Source of the DNA: Terriglobia bacterium
GTDB taxonomy: Bacteria > Acidobacteriota > Terriglobia > Terriglobales > Acidobacteriaceae
Length of the DNA stretch: 64,000 nucleotides
Reading direction: 5' to 3'
Assembly: GCA_020073565.1 (NCBI GenBank)
Contig: JAIQEY010000012.1
Span: 61,883-125,882 of the forward strand
The notes under the pieces were generated by a model. That model was given only the letters and a program-made list of their open reading frames with translations. It was not told the origin of the DNA and made no database searches. The position numbers and the translations under genes were made by a program. Below are positions 28,840 to 37,851 of the stretch, piece after piece (the first letter of the stretch is position 1; each line of letters begins with the position of its first letter).

Positions 28840-29733
28840 TCAGAACTTCCCCGCTACCGGTTTTTCCGGGTTCGCGTAATCATAAAAGCCGCGGCCGGTC
28901 TTCCTTCCGTACCAGCCAGCCATGACCAGGCGCTTTAAGAGCGGCGGAGAGGCGAAGCGGCGCTCTTTGAATTCGTCGTACATCACCTGCGTGATGTAGT
29001 AAGTCGTCTCGAGGCCAACGAAATCGAGCAGCGTGAACGGGCCCATGGGATATCCGCAGCCGAGTTTCATGGCGTTGTCGATGTCTTCAATCGAGCCCAC
29101 GCCCTCTTCGTACGCTCGGATCGCATCGAGCAGATACGGCACCAGCAGACGGTTCACGATGAAACCAGTCTTGTCGGAGGTGCGCACTGGGACCTTGCCC
29201 AGCTTCTTCGCGAACTCGTAAGCCGCTTCGTACACGTCGGGCGCGGTGGCGATCGTCTTCACCACTTCGACCAGTTTCATCAGCGGCACGGGATTAAAAA
29301 AGTGCAGGCCGATGAAACGCTCCGGACGCTTGGTCGCGGCCATCAGTTCGGTGACTGAGATTGAGGAAGTGTTGGTCGCGAAAATCGCCTCGCGCTTCAC
29401 GATCCCGTCGAGCGAGTCGTACATGTCGCGCTTCTGCTGCACGTTTTCGATGATGGCCTCGATGACGATGTCGCAATCGGCCAGGTCCTGCCGGTTAGTC
29501 GTCCCCTTCAGGCGCGCGCGGGCCGCGTCTTTCTGCTGCGCCGTGATGCCGCCCTTGTCCACCGGCCGCTCGGCAAACTTGGCCAGCGACTTCTCTATCC
29601 CGGCAAAACCCTTGTCGAGATACTTCTGTTCGACCTCGAGGACTGATACATCAAACCCAGCCATCGCCGCCACTTGCGCGATGCCGGAGCCCATCAGACC
29701 GCAACCTAGAACGCCAACTTTTTTGATTTCCAT
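28840..29733 (-). CDS. 3-hydroxybutyryl-CoA dehydrogenase
   Basis: NAD(P)-dependent oxidoreductase acting on 3-hydroxyacyl-CoA. At 297 residues it has the single-domain family length: Rossmann motif GVLGCGLMGSGIAQ, the catalytic region ATNTSSISVTELMA and HFFNPVPLMKLVEVV, and the C-terminal domain GCGYPMGPFTLLDFVGLE. It lies downstream of thiolase and directly upstream of the membrane protein gene. Confidence 0.95.
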   Translation of the reverse strand: MEIKKVGVLGCGLMGSGIAQVAAMAGFDVSVLEVEQKYLDKGFAGIEKSLAKFAERPVDKGGITAQQKDAARARLKGTTNRQDLADCDIVIEAIIENVQQKRDMYDSLDGIVKREAIFATNTSSISVTELMAATKRPERFIGLHFFNPVPLMKLVEVVKTIATAPDVYEAAYEFAKKLGKVPVRTSDKTGFIVNRLLVPYLLDAIRAYEEGVGSIEDIDNAMKLGCGYPMGPFTLLDFVGLETTYYITQVMYDEFKERRFASPPLLKRLVMAGWYGRKTGRGFYDYANPEKPVAGKF

Positions 29734-29743
29734 ACGGGCCCCT

Positions 29744-29822
29744 TTTCAACCACCAAGGACACGAAAGGTCACTAAGGAATATCCCGAAACCTTCGTGTCC
29801 CTTCGTGTCCTTAGTGGTTAAC
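29744..29822. repeat. inverted CCACCAAGGACACGAAAGG / CCTTCGTGTCCTTAGTGG arrays
   Basis: Left arm AACCACCAAGGACACGAAAG, right arm CTTCGTGTCCTTAGTGGTT with an extra iteration CCTTCGTGTCC. A related phrase (CTCCGTGTCTCTGTGACTCT) is at 27539-27562. It fills the thiolase-dehydrogenase gap. Confidence 0.75.
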
Positions 29823-29836
29823 GCTTTCTCCGTGCA

Positions 29837-31036
29837 TCACTGAAAGCTCTCTACCACCATAGCAATGCCCTGCCCGCCGCCAATGCACGCCGTCGCCAGC
29901 CCATACTTCTTTTTCCGCCGCCGCAACTCATAAAGCAGCGTGATCACCAGGCGCGTACCGGTTGCGCCCAGCGGATGCCCGAGCGCAATCGCTCCGCCGT
30001 TCACGTTCACTTTCTCGCGGTCGAGGCCGAGTTCCTTCTCGACCGCCAGATACTGCGCTGCGAACGCCTCGTTGACTTCAATCAGGTCGATGTAGTCGAG
30101 CGTCAGCCCGGCGCGCTGCAGCGCGACCTTCGTGGCCGGCACCGGACCGCGTCCCATCAGCTTCGGCTCGACCCCGGCGATGCCCCAGTTCACAATCCGT
30201 CCCAGCGGACTGAGATTGCGCTTCTGCGCCTGCTCAAGCGACATCACTACCACCGCCGCCGCGCCATCGACGATGCCGCTGGCGTTCCCGGCCGTCACCG
30301 TGCCGTTCTTGCCAAAGGCCGGGCGCAGCTTGGCCAGCCCTTCCATCGTGGTCTGCGGACGCCGGTGGTCGTCTTCGGTCAGAGACTCGCCCGTCGGTTC
30401 GCCTTTTGAATTCCGCAGCGGAACAGGCGTGAGTTCTTCCTGCAGACGCCCTTCCTTGTAGGCCGCGTCCGCACCGTGCTGCGACCGCAGGGCGAGTTCA
30501 TCCTGCGCCTGGCGCGTGATTCCCTGCTGCTCTCCGTAGAGTTCCGCCGTGTTCGCCATGTAGAGCCCGCAATAGGTATCGAGCAGCGCCACCATGAGCG
30601 AGTCTTCCAGCTTGCCGCCGGGCGCCAGCGTGAAACCGTCGCGCCCGCGAATTACGAAGGGCGCCTGCGACATGGACTCCATGCCGCCGGCGAGCACAGT
30701 TTTCGCTTCTTCGGTCTGGATCATCTGCGCGGCGCTGACAATCGCCTGCATCCCCGAGCCGCAGAGCCGGTTCACAGTCATGGCCGGGGTTTCTATCGGC
30801 AGTCCCGCCCGCAGGCCGACGTGGCGCGCTCCATAGAGCGCGTCGCCGGTCGTCTGCTGGGCGTTGCCGAACACGACATGGTCGAAATCTTTCGGATCGA
30901 TTCCGGCGCGCTCGATGGCCGCTTTCGCTGCCACCGCACCGAGTTCCTGCGCCGTGTAGTCTTTGATTTTCCCGCAGTAGCGTCCGAAGGGCGTGCGTAC
31001 CCCGCTCACAATGGCAATATCACCTGGTTTCAACAT
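29837..31036 (-). CDS. acetyl-CoA C-acetyltransferase (thiolase)
   Basis: Condenses two acetyl-CoA or cleaves acetoacetyl-CoA. At 399 residues, the nucleophilic cysteine is Cys92 in VNRLCGSGMQAI. The C-terminal ALGHPLGATGTRLV histidine and the ATACIGGGQGIAMVVE second cysteine are present. It is the first gene of the minus-strand acyl-CoA cluster. Confidence 0.96.
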   Translation of the reverse strand: MLKPGDIAIVSGVRTPFGRYCGKIKDYTAQELGAVAAKAAIERAGIDPKDFDHVVFGNAQQTTGDALYGARHVGLRAGLPIETPAMTVNRLCGSGMQAIVSAAQMIQTEEAKTVLAGGMESMSQAPFVIRGRDGFTLAPGGKLEDSLMVALLDTYCGLYMANTAELYGEQQGITRQAQDELALRSQHGADAAYKEGRLQEELTPVPLRNSKGEPTGESLTEDDHRRPQTTMEGLAKLRPAFGKNGTVTAGNASGIVDGAAAVVVMSLEQAQKRNLSPLGRIVNWGIAGVEPKLMGRGPVPATKVALQRAGLTLDYIDLIEVNEAFAAQYLAVEKELGLDREKVNVNGGAIALGHPLGATGTRLVITLLYELRRRKKKYGLATACIGGGQGIAMVVESFQ

Positions 31037-31113
31037 GAGTCCTGCTAGATAGAAGAGATGGCTGGCCAGAAGCCAACTTTTCAGTTTAACAGTTAGGCGG
31101 GGACATCAGAAGG

Positions 31114-31189
31114 GCAGGTTTCAAGGTTTCAGGGACTGGGTACGCGCTGAGACTCATTGAAACTTAGAAACCTTGTAACTTTGAAACCT
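31114..31189. repeat. inverted pair of AGGTTTCAAGG arrays at the end of the TPR-GAF gene
   Basis: Left AGGTTTCAAGGTTTCAGGG (31115 on), right TTGAAACTTAGAAACCTTGT to 31189. On the minus strand the right arm starts with the TAG stop of the TPR-GAF-GGDEF-like gene (31188-31190). Confidence 0.78.
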
Positions 31190-33749
31190 ACGCCACGGCG
31201 GCGGCGGCGAACTGGGCAGCCAGGCTTACGACCTGCCCTGGTCCATGCGCCATCGCCTGCTCCATGGCCTGGTCGGCGCGGTTCGCCACTTCGGTGACGA
31301 TGTCGACCGGATCATAGTGTTGCCGCATGACGGCCTGCGCCAAACCAGCGCTGAATTCGACGCCCTGGGTCTTGCCCGGAAATTTGACCTCTGCCAGCAG
31401 GCGCCGCAGTTTTTCGACCGCTAGCAGCGCTTCTTTTTCGCCCGTGTCTCCCAGGACCAACGCGACGGTGGTCGCTTCATAGCGGAAGGCCAGGTCGTTG
31501 CTGCGGATGTTGGCGGAGAAGAGCTGGCCGATCTGCTCCATGACGGCTTCGACGGCGGGCTCGCCATATTCCTTCACCAGCGCCCCGCGCTTCCCGAATT
31601 GCATCAGGAGCACGGTCACCGCGGTTCCTTGTTGCAATCCGCGGCGGGTTTCGGCCTGCAGCAGATCGAGATACGAAGCGCGTTTCAGCAGTCCGGACTT
31701 TTCATCGGTCACCGAGAGATTCTTGACCAGACGGCGGAGACCAGCGTTGTTAAGCGCGATGACCACCTGATCGCTCAAGGTTCGGATTACGACCACTTCC
31801 CCGGGGTGCCAGGCGCGGGTGTTGTTCTGGGTCAGGATCAGGACCCCAATCTGGTCGTTGCCTTCCGCGAGCGGCAAGGCCATGAGCGATTTGATCTGCA
31901 GTTCTTCGACGGCCGCGCGCACGCTCAGCAACTCGGGAGCATTGCCCGCATCGTTGATCGTGACGACGCCTCGCGCTACCGCCAGATCCTGCAGCGCTTC
32001 GACCACGCTGACCAGGGCCGCCGAGCTTACCGGCAGCAGCCCATCCATGTGATATTCCTGCACGCTGGACGGCGGCAAGCCCGGCTTCCGCAGAGCAGCG
32101 ATGCAGCGTGCGGCGCTCCAGTGGACACCCAACTCATTGACCGCCGCCTTCAAGACCCCTTCCGCGTTACCTTGATGGTAGAGCTTGCGTGTGATCTCGG
32201 CGACCTTCGCCAGACTGCTGACGTCAGACGATGCGGGCGCTGGTACCGAGGGTGCTGCCTGGGAAGCCGGAGGAGCCGGGGGTGCAACGGGAGCGGGCGG
32301 CGGCGCGGCGCCCGCATACTGCGGCTCGATTCCGGCCGCGATATACAGCCGCTGCAATTCCTGGTTGCGCTCCTCTTCGCGCGGGAAAAGTTCCTGAATG
32401 CGCTGCAGACGCTCAATCGCCTTCGATCGCATCCCATACTGCACCAGGATTTCGGCTTGCAACATCAGATCCTGCAGAGCCGCCGCCCCGAGGGTGGGCT
32501 CTTCGATCTTGACGCTCTGTTCTTCCTTCCTGACCGTCGAGAAGCGCGACGCAATCACATTGAAACGCTGGTCGTCGATCTTGCCGCGAAGTATTTCCAG
32601 GCGCTTCTGATGGCCGGGCTCGTAGGGATCGACTTCGGCGGCCCGGTCCAGACACTCGCCGGCCTTTTGGAAATCGTGCTTGGTGCAGTAAAGGTCGAAG
32701 AGCTTGCCCAGCACTTGCGCGTAGTCGCTCTCGCGGTTGGAGGAGTTGAACAGCTCCGCCAGGAACTCCAGCATCTCGGTGGACTGCCGGTGCAAGGCGA
32801 CCAGTTCCTGCATAGTGGTGACGAACGAACGCCGTTCGCCACGCCGCCGCTGAAATACTTCCAGCTTCTGCGCCAGCGCCACCGCCTCGACATCCAGGTC
32901 GGAATCGATCATCTTCCCGATCAGGTTCACCACCTGGTGGATGCGGGCGGGGTTCTGCTCAAACATCTGCCAGATCAAGGGCTCGCAGTCCAGGCAGCGC
33001 CCGGCTGCGAGCAAAGCCTGGGCATATAGATCGCGCAATTCGAGCGATGAGTCTCCAGCGTGCACGAGCGGCTCGAAAATGAAAATGGCGGCTCCCGCCT
33101 CGCCTCGCGCCAGCAAACTCTTGCCGTAGGCGGTCGCGGTCCTGGCATCGCTCGGATTCTCGGAGTAGGCGCGCTCAAACCACTGGGCTGCGTTTCCTCC
33201 GGAAGATTCCGCCAGTTCCGCCAATTGCAGGAATTTCTGGGACGCCAATACATGCTCGCCGAGTTCGGACGACAATTCGGCCACGCGCAGATGGTTCTGC
33301 TGCGACGGCTCTAGCGCCACAATTCTCCCCAGGACCAGCAGCGCTTCCTCCTTGCGGCCCTGGCGTTGCAGATCTTCGAGCGCGTTCTCGTAGGTTCCGA
33401 CCGCCACCTTCTTGTTGGACTGCTCCAGCAACTGCCCGAATTTCACCTTCTGTTCCCAGGTGGGATTGGTATAGCGCGCGAGCTTCTTGTAGGTCAGGCT
33501 GGCGCGGTTTGCGTCCAGCGCCGCCACTTGGCGCTCGAACAGTTCGCCCAACAGGCGCACGGCCTGAGCACCTTTATTCAAGGAAAGGCTGAGCTCTGCC
33601 GCCATTTGCCGGACATTGTCGTTCTGAGGGTCGTCTTCCAGAATTTGGAGGTATTCCGCGAGCGCGTCTGCGGTCTTCCCCTTCTGCAGGAGTTTCTCCG
33701 CCTTCTCGACCCGGCGGGCGATCTCAGCGCGATTGGGGTTTTCCGGCAT
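31188..33749 (-). CDS. TPR-GAF protein with a degenerate GGDEF domain
   Basis: An 853-residue cytosolic protein. Residues ~1-480 are helical repeats of TPR type (EKAEKLLQKGKTADALAEYL; EEALLVLGRIVALEPSQQNH; RSKAIERLQRIQELFPREEE). A Pro/Ala-rich linker follows, then a GAF domain (ELQIKSLMALPLAEGNDQIG). The C-terminal ~160 residues resemble a diguanylate cyclase domain (DEKSGLLKRASYLDLLQAE), but the GGDEF loop reads RYEATTVALVLGD, so cyclase activity is unlikely. A signalling scaffold or c-di-GMP/GTP sensor is inferred. It is divergent from an intact diguanylate cyclase gene. Confidence 0.8.
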   Translation of the reverse strand: MPENPNRAEIARRVEKAEKLLQKGKTADALAEYLQILEDDPQNDNVRQMAAELSLSLNKGAQAVRLLGELFERQVAALDANRASLTYKKLARYTNPTWEQKVKFGQLLEQSNKKVAVGTYENALEDLQRQGRKEEALLVLGRIVALEPSQQNHLRVAELSSELGEHVLASQKFLQLAELAESSGGNAAQWFERAYSENPSDARTATAYGKSLLARGEAGAAIFIFEPLVHAGDSSLELRDLYAQALLAAGRCLDCEPLIWQMFEQNPARIHQVVNLIGKMIDSDLDVEAVALAQKLEVFQRRRGERRSFVTTMQELVALHRQSTEMLEFLAELFNSSNRESDYAQVLGKLFDLYCTKHDFQKAGECLDRAAEVDPYEPGHQKRLEILRGKIDDQRFNVIASRFSTVRKEEQSVKIEEPTLGAAALQDLMLQAEILVQYGMRSKAIERLQRIQELFPREEERNQELQRLYIAAGIEPQYAGAAPPPAPVAPPAPPASQAAPSVPAPASSDVSSLAKVAEITRKLYHQGNAEGVLKAAVNELGVHWSAARCIAALRKPGLPPSSVQEYHMDGLLPVSSAALVSVVEALQDLAVARGVVTINDAGNAPELLSVRAAVEELQIKSLMALPLAEGNDQIGVLILTQNNTRAWHPGEVVVIRTLSDQVVIALNNAGLRRLVKNLSVTDEKSGLLKRASYLDLLQAETRRGLQQGTAVTVLLMQFGKRGALVKEYGEPAVEAVMEQIGQLFSANIRSNDLAFRYEATTVALVLGDTGEKEALLAVEKLRRLLAEVKFPGKTQGVEFSAGLAQAVMRQHYDPVDIVTEVANRADQAMEQAMAHGPGQVVSLAAQFAAAAVA

Positions 33750-33959
33750 GCAAGGTCGGGGGCAGGCTGCCCCGTCTAGATTCTAGGGTTGACCCAACGC
33801 ACCAGCAACGCGGTAAGCGGGAGTTACGATTACCAAGGTCACGGGCAACCCCTCCCTCCAACGACCGGCCGCAGCCAAGATGCAGAATCGGAGGGAGATT
33901 GAAGTCGCGGCCTCCCTCTGCCGATGTTTCAATCTCGGCCAAATTGTGACCTTTGACTC

Positions 33960-36071
33960 ATGTCCAATGTTTTGCCCACAGACTTCTTCCCCTTCCCGCG
34001 CCTGCAACGACTTGGCAACCTAACAGATCCTCGTTGTGTCGGCATCTTTTTCGTGGCTCTGATGGCCACCCAGGCCCTTGGCTATTGGCTCCTCGGAACG
34101 GGTGCGACCGGCATGGGCCTTTCCGGATTCATTGTCATTCTCTACAATTTGCTCGCACTGGCTTGCACCTGGGCTGCGTTTCGCCGCGCCGAAGGCACGG
34201 CCGCCCTGTTCTGGCTCCTTTTCGCCGCTACCCTTCTGATTCTGCTGATTCCCGAGGTGTTGTTACTGGTCGGGACCCTCTTCCGCCGCGCCCTGGTCTC
34301 TGAATCGACCTGGCGTGTCCTCTGGTGTCTGTACGGCGCGCCGATTCTGATGATGCTCTTCCTTCCTGATGTCCATCGTCGCGCACGCTTGAAAACAGAG
34401 ATCTTTCTCGACCTCTTTCAAGTCGCCCTCGTCATCGCTCTTAGTTACTCGACTTTCTTTTACTTTCCCTTGCAACAGATGCTTCCCCCCGAAGCTCTCC
34501 TGCGCAATCTCTCCGTCAGCAACCTGTTGAGCATCTTTCTGCTGGTTTCCATTTTCGTGCGCCTGCGTTTCACCGCTGCCCCTCCAACCCGCAGTCTGCT
34601 GCACCGCCTGGGGACCTTCGTGCTCGTCTGCGCCACCGTTACCTTCATTGGGAACTGGATCGACCTGCATCACTACACGTCCGCATCCGCCTGGTTCGAC
34701 CTGGGCTGGGATCTTCCCCTTATCGCCGCGTCGTTCGTCGCTCTCACATGGAAGCCGGAGTCCGAGATGCAACCCTTGCGGCCACCAGTGTCCTTCCTGA
34801 CCTTTCTGGGCACAAATCTGTTTCTCGTCGCAGTACTGTCGTGCATCAGTTTGCTGATGGATCATTGGAAGGCGGTGTACGGCGACATGCTGGCGAACGC
34901 GGCCGTCATCGCCACCCTGGTCGCCTTCACCTGGCGGCTCGCGCTCACCCAATATCACCAGCAACAGGAAATCTCGCAGCGCGAGGCTGCCCAGCAGGAA
35001 CTGTTCTCCGCCAACGAGACGATTGGCGGACTGCTGGAAGAATCTCGAGCTCACGCCCAGGCCATCGCTCAGATCAGCGAACTTGGCAGTTTGCTCCAAG
35101 CCTGCGCCTCACGCGAGGAAGCCTTCCGCATCATCCCTGAGCGGTTGCGCAGGCTCTTTCCCGGCACGTCCGGAGCGGTCTCCCTGCTGAGCGCCTCCAG
35201 GAACCGTGTCGAGTCGCACGCGGAATGGGGTCCCTGCGCGCCCGCCGACCAGATCTTTGCGCCATCGGATTGCTGGGCCCTGCGCCGTGGATGTGCTCAC
35301 GTCCATCCGGGCGGGGAGTCCCAACTGCGTTGTCACAGTCTGTGCGCTGAGGGTGCTTCCGTGTGCCTTCCCCTGATCGCCAACGGCGAGGCGTTGGGCG
35401 TGCTCGCGATCCAGGAAAACGAATTCATCGCTCGCGATGCATCTGCCGCTGATCCGTCCCCAGCCTGGCGCCCACTGGCTGCGGCCGCCGCCGAACATAT
35501 TGCACTCGCCCTTTCCAACCTGAATCTACGCGAGGTTCTGCGCATCCAAGCGGTCCGCGATCCTCTCACCGGACTCTACAACCGCCGCTATATGCAGGAA
35601 TTCCTCGAAGGCGAACTCCAGCGGTCCCGGCGCCAGCGTCGCCCCCTGTGCCTGCTCATGCTCGACCTTGACCGCTTCAAGCGCTTCAACGACCGCTTTG
35701 GACATGCTGCCGGCGACGACATCCTCCGCGCTCTGGGTGACACCCTGCTCCACGGCATTCGCCCCGACGACGTCGCCTGTCGCCTCGGCGGTGAGGAGTT
35801 TGTCATCGTTCTGCCGGAATGCGCGCTCGTCCAGGCCAAAAGCCGCGCTGAGGAGATTTGCAGGCGGATCAAGCGGACTTCAACACTCCGGCATGGCGAG
35901 GAAAGCGATCCCGTGACCGTCTCGATCGGAGTCGCGGCCTACGACGCAAACGGCGCGAGCACCGTTCCCTTGCTGCTCAAATCTGCCGACGAGGCCATGT
36001 ACCAGGCCAAGCGTGACGGGGGCGACCGCGTAGCGGTCGCGCAATCTCTCACGGCGTCCGCACCGGCGTAG
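33960..36071 (+). CDS. membrane-anchored GAF-GGDEF diguanylate cyclase
   Basis: A 703-residue enzyme predicted to make c-di-GMP from two GTP. The N-terminal ~330 residues form about eight to ten membrane helices; a short coiled linker (QQQEISQREAAQQELFSANE) and a GAF-like domain with several cysteines follow. The GGDEF domain begins DPLTGLYNRRYMQEF, has the active loop RLGGEEFVIVLPE and a product-inhibition I-site RPDD five residues before it. All catalytic features are intact. It is divergent from the TPR-GAF-degenerate GGDEF gene across a 210-base gap. Confidence 0.92.
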   Translation: MSNVLPTDFFPFPRLQRLGNLTDPRCVGIFFVALMATQALGYWLLGTGATGMGLSGFIVILYNLLALACTWAAFRRAEGTAALFWLLFAATLLILLIPEVLLLVGTLFRRALVSESTWRVLWCLYGAPILMMLFLPDVHRRARLKTEIFLDLFQVALVIALSYSTFFYFPLQQMLPPEALLRNLSVSNLLSIFLLVSIFVRLRFTAAPPTRSLLHRLGTFVLVCATVTFIGNWIDLHHYTSASAWFDLGWDLPLIAASFVALTWKPESEMQPLRPPVSFLTFLGTNLFLVAVLSCISLLMDHWKAVYGDMLANAAVIATLVAFTWRLALTQYHQQQEISQREAAQQELFSANETIGGLLEESRAHAQAIAQISELGSLLQACASREEAFRIIPERLRRLFPGTSGAVSLLSASRNRVESHAEWGPCAPADQIFAPSDCWALRRGCAHVHPGGESQLRCHSLCAEGASVCLPLIANGEALGVLAIQENEFIARDASAADPSPAWRPLAAAAAEHIALALSNLNLREVLRIQAVRDPLTGLYNRRYMQEFLEGELQRSRRQRRPLCLLMLDLDRFKRFNDRFGHAAGDDILRALGDTLLHGIRPDDVACRLGGEEFVIVLPECALVQAKSRAEEICRRIKRTSTLRHGEESDPVTVSIGVAAYDANGASTVPLLLKSADEAMYQAKRDGGDRVAVAQSLTASAPA

Positions 36072-36171
36072 ATCCAGGGTCCAAGCCGCCTTGAGAGCCT
36101 CGCTCCCTCGTTTCTTTTTTCGACTTTTTCCCAGCGCTCCCCCTCAACTTCTGCTATACGAATACGAGCCT

Positions 36172-37521
36172 ATGTCTGCCCCCGTCTCGAACTCCGAGGC
36201 CGGGCTGCGCCACCAGCTCAGCGCCGGCCAGATGACCATGGTCGCGGTGGGCGGCTCGATCGGCACGGGATTGCTGCTCGGTACCGCTGCCGCCATCGAA
36301 CTAGCCGGGCCCGCGGTGATCCTCAGCTTCGCGCTCGCGGCCTTCATCAGCTGGACGGTTTCGCTTGCTCTCGGCGAACTGGCCAGCATGCATCCCGCGG
36401 CTGGCTCGTTCGGGGTCTACGGAGACCTCTACCTCAACCACTGGGCCGGGTTTATTTCCCGAGCTGGGTACTGGGCGGCGATCGCGGTCTCGATCGGCGC
36501 CGAGATGGTCGCGTCTGCAACTTACATGAAGCTGTGGTTTCCTGGCGTGCCGGGGATTGTCTGGGTGGTGGTCTTCTCGATTTTTCTGCTCTCCACCAAT
36601 CTGCTCAGCGTCCACAGCTACGGACGGTTTGAATTCTGGTTTGCGATGATCAAGGTGGCCGTGATCGCGACGTTCGTCGTCGTAGGTTCGTCGCTACTTC
36701 TGAGCGGGCGGGCCGCAGCGCAGTACACCGCGCACGGCGGATTCTTTCCACTCGGAGCCGCTGCGCCGCTACTGGCCATCACGTTCGCGATCTATACCTT
36801 CGGCGGAGTTGAGTTCGTCGCCGTTACCTCGGGGGAATCAACGTCCGCACAAGAAGTTTCGCGCGCCGTGCGCACGACATTTCTTGCCCTGACTTTTCTT
36901 TACCTGGGCGCGATTACGATTCTGGTCGGCATCATGCCGTGGAACCGCGCGGGCGTCACGGAAAGCCCCTTTGTCACCGTCTTCCGGTCGGTCAGCCTCC
37001 CGGGAGCCGCGCACATCATGAATTTTGTGGTGCTGACCGCGGCTCTTTCTGGTGCGAATGCCGCTCTCTATATTTCATCGCGCATGTTGTTTTCGCTCGG
37101 CCGCACCGGATGGGCCCCGCGTGCCTTTGGACACCTGAGCCGGAACGGAACTCCTACTTACGCATTGCTGGTCTCATCCTATGGAATCATCGTGGCGCTC
37201 GTACTGGAACGCTGGGCCGCTGCCAAGGCCTTCGAATACATCCTGCGCGGTGCTTTCTTTGGCATGATGCTCTCCTGGATCGTCTCGCTGGCGGCGCACA
37301 TCTCGTTCCGGCGACGGTTGACTTCCGAAGAGGCAGCAACCCTTCCCGCGCGCTCACCTTTAGGCGGATGGGGCTCGGTGATTGGGTTGGCAGTCGTGCT
37401 GGCATCGGTGTCAAAAACCTGGTGGGATTCTCGCGTTAACCTGGTGAGCGGAGCAGCGCTGCTTGTCGGTCTAACGCTGGCCTATGCGGCGATCAAGTAT
37501 TTCCGCAGGCAACCTTCGTAG
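36172..37521 (+). CDS. amino acid permease (APC superfamily)
   Basis: A 449-residue transporter with about 12 membrane helices. The first helix has the substrate-binding GGSIGTGLLLGTAAAIELAG typical of the AAT/APC group, and the consensus AAFISWTVSLALGELASMHP follows. The start is ATG 36172 (MSAPVSNSEAGLRHQLSAGQ); the open frame upstream is non-conserved. The substrate cannot be assigned. It lies 100 bases after the diguanylate cyclase gene on the same strand. Confidence 0.92.
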   Translation: MSAPVSNSEAGLRHQLSAGQMTMVAVGGSIGTGLLLGTAAAIELAGPAVILSFALAAFISWTVSLALGELASMHPAAGSFGVYGDLYLNHWAGFISRAGYWAAIAVSIGAEMVASATYMKLWFPGVPGIVWVVVFSIFLLSTNLLSVHSYGRFEFWFAMIKVAVIATFVVVGSSLLLSGRAAAQYTAHGGFFPLGAAAPLLAITFAIYTFGGVEFVAVTSGESTSAQEVSRAVRTTFLALTFLYLGAITILVGIMPWNRAGVTESPFVTVFRSVSLPGAAHIMNFVVLTAALSGANAALYISSRMLFSLGRTGWAPRAFGHLSRNGTPTYALLVSSYGIIVALVLERWAAAKAFEYILRGAFFGMMLSWIVSLAAHISFRRRLTSEEAATLPARSPLGGWGSVIGLAVVLASVSKTWWDSRVNLVSGAALLVGLTLAYAAIKYFRRQPS

Positions 37522-37851
37522 CACTGATTTCGCTCGTTTGACACTCTAGGAATTGCGTTGATTCCCAGTCCCGCAGGGACGACTGAAAATAGCCCGGCGC
37601 TTCAGCGCCGGGAGTCGGACCTTAAAGCCTTTACAAGTCCCGTGAGGGACGGCTGAACTGTCACCGGCGTCGAGCATTTCATTCGTGCCTACGGCACTCG
37701 TACGTTCTCTTCGCGTTCTGATCCCGCCAGTGAACTGGCGGGCTATTTTCAGAGGTCCCTCCGGGACCCACGGCCGTCCCTAGAATGTCAACAGATCCAA
37801 GCCGGTTCTAGAAATGCGGTTGTGCACCCGCCCCTCTACCTCCGCATTACA
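37522..37851. repeat. cluster of palindromic repeats (GTCCCGCAGGGAC family)
   Basis: A 330-base gap with no gene. It holds at least four hairpins: GTCCCGCAGGGAC (37568-37580), CCCGGCGCTTCAGCGCCGGG (37593-37612), CCCGCCAGTGAACTGGCGGG (37723-37742) and GGTCCCTCCGGGACC (37754-37768), linked by GACGACTGAAAATAGCC-like spacers. A shortened relative lies at 62656-62739. Confidence 0.8.

Noticed and set aside
37522..37851. CRISPR array
   Set aside because: The repeats are different palindromes with irregular spacing; there are no equal-length repeats with unique spacers and no cas genes in the window.
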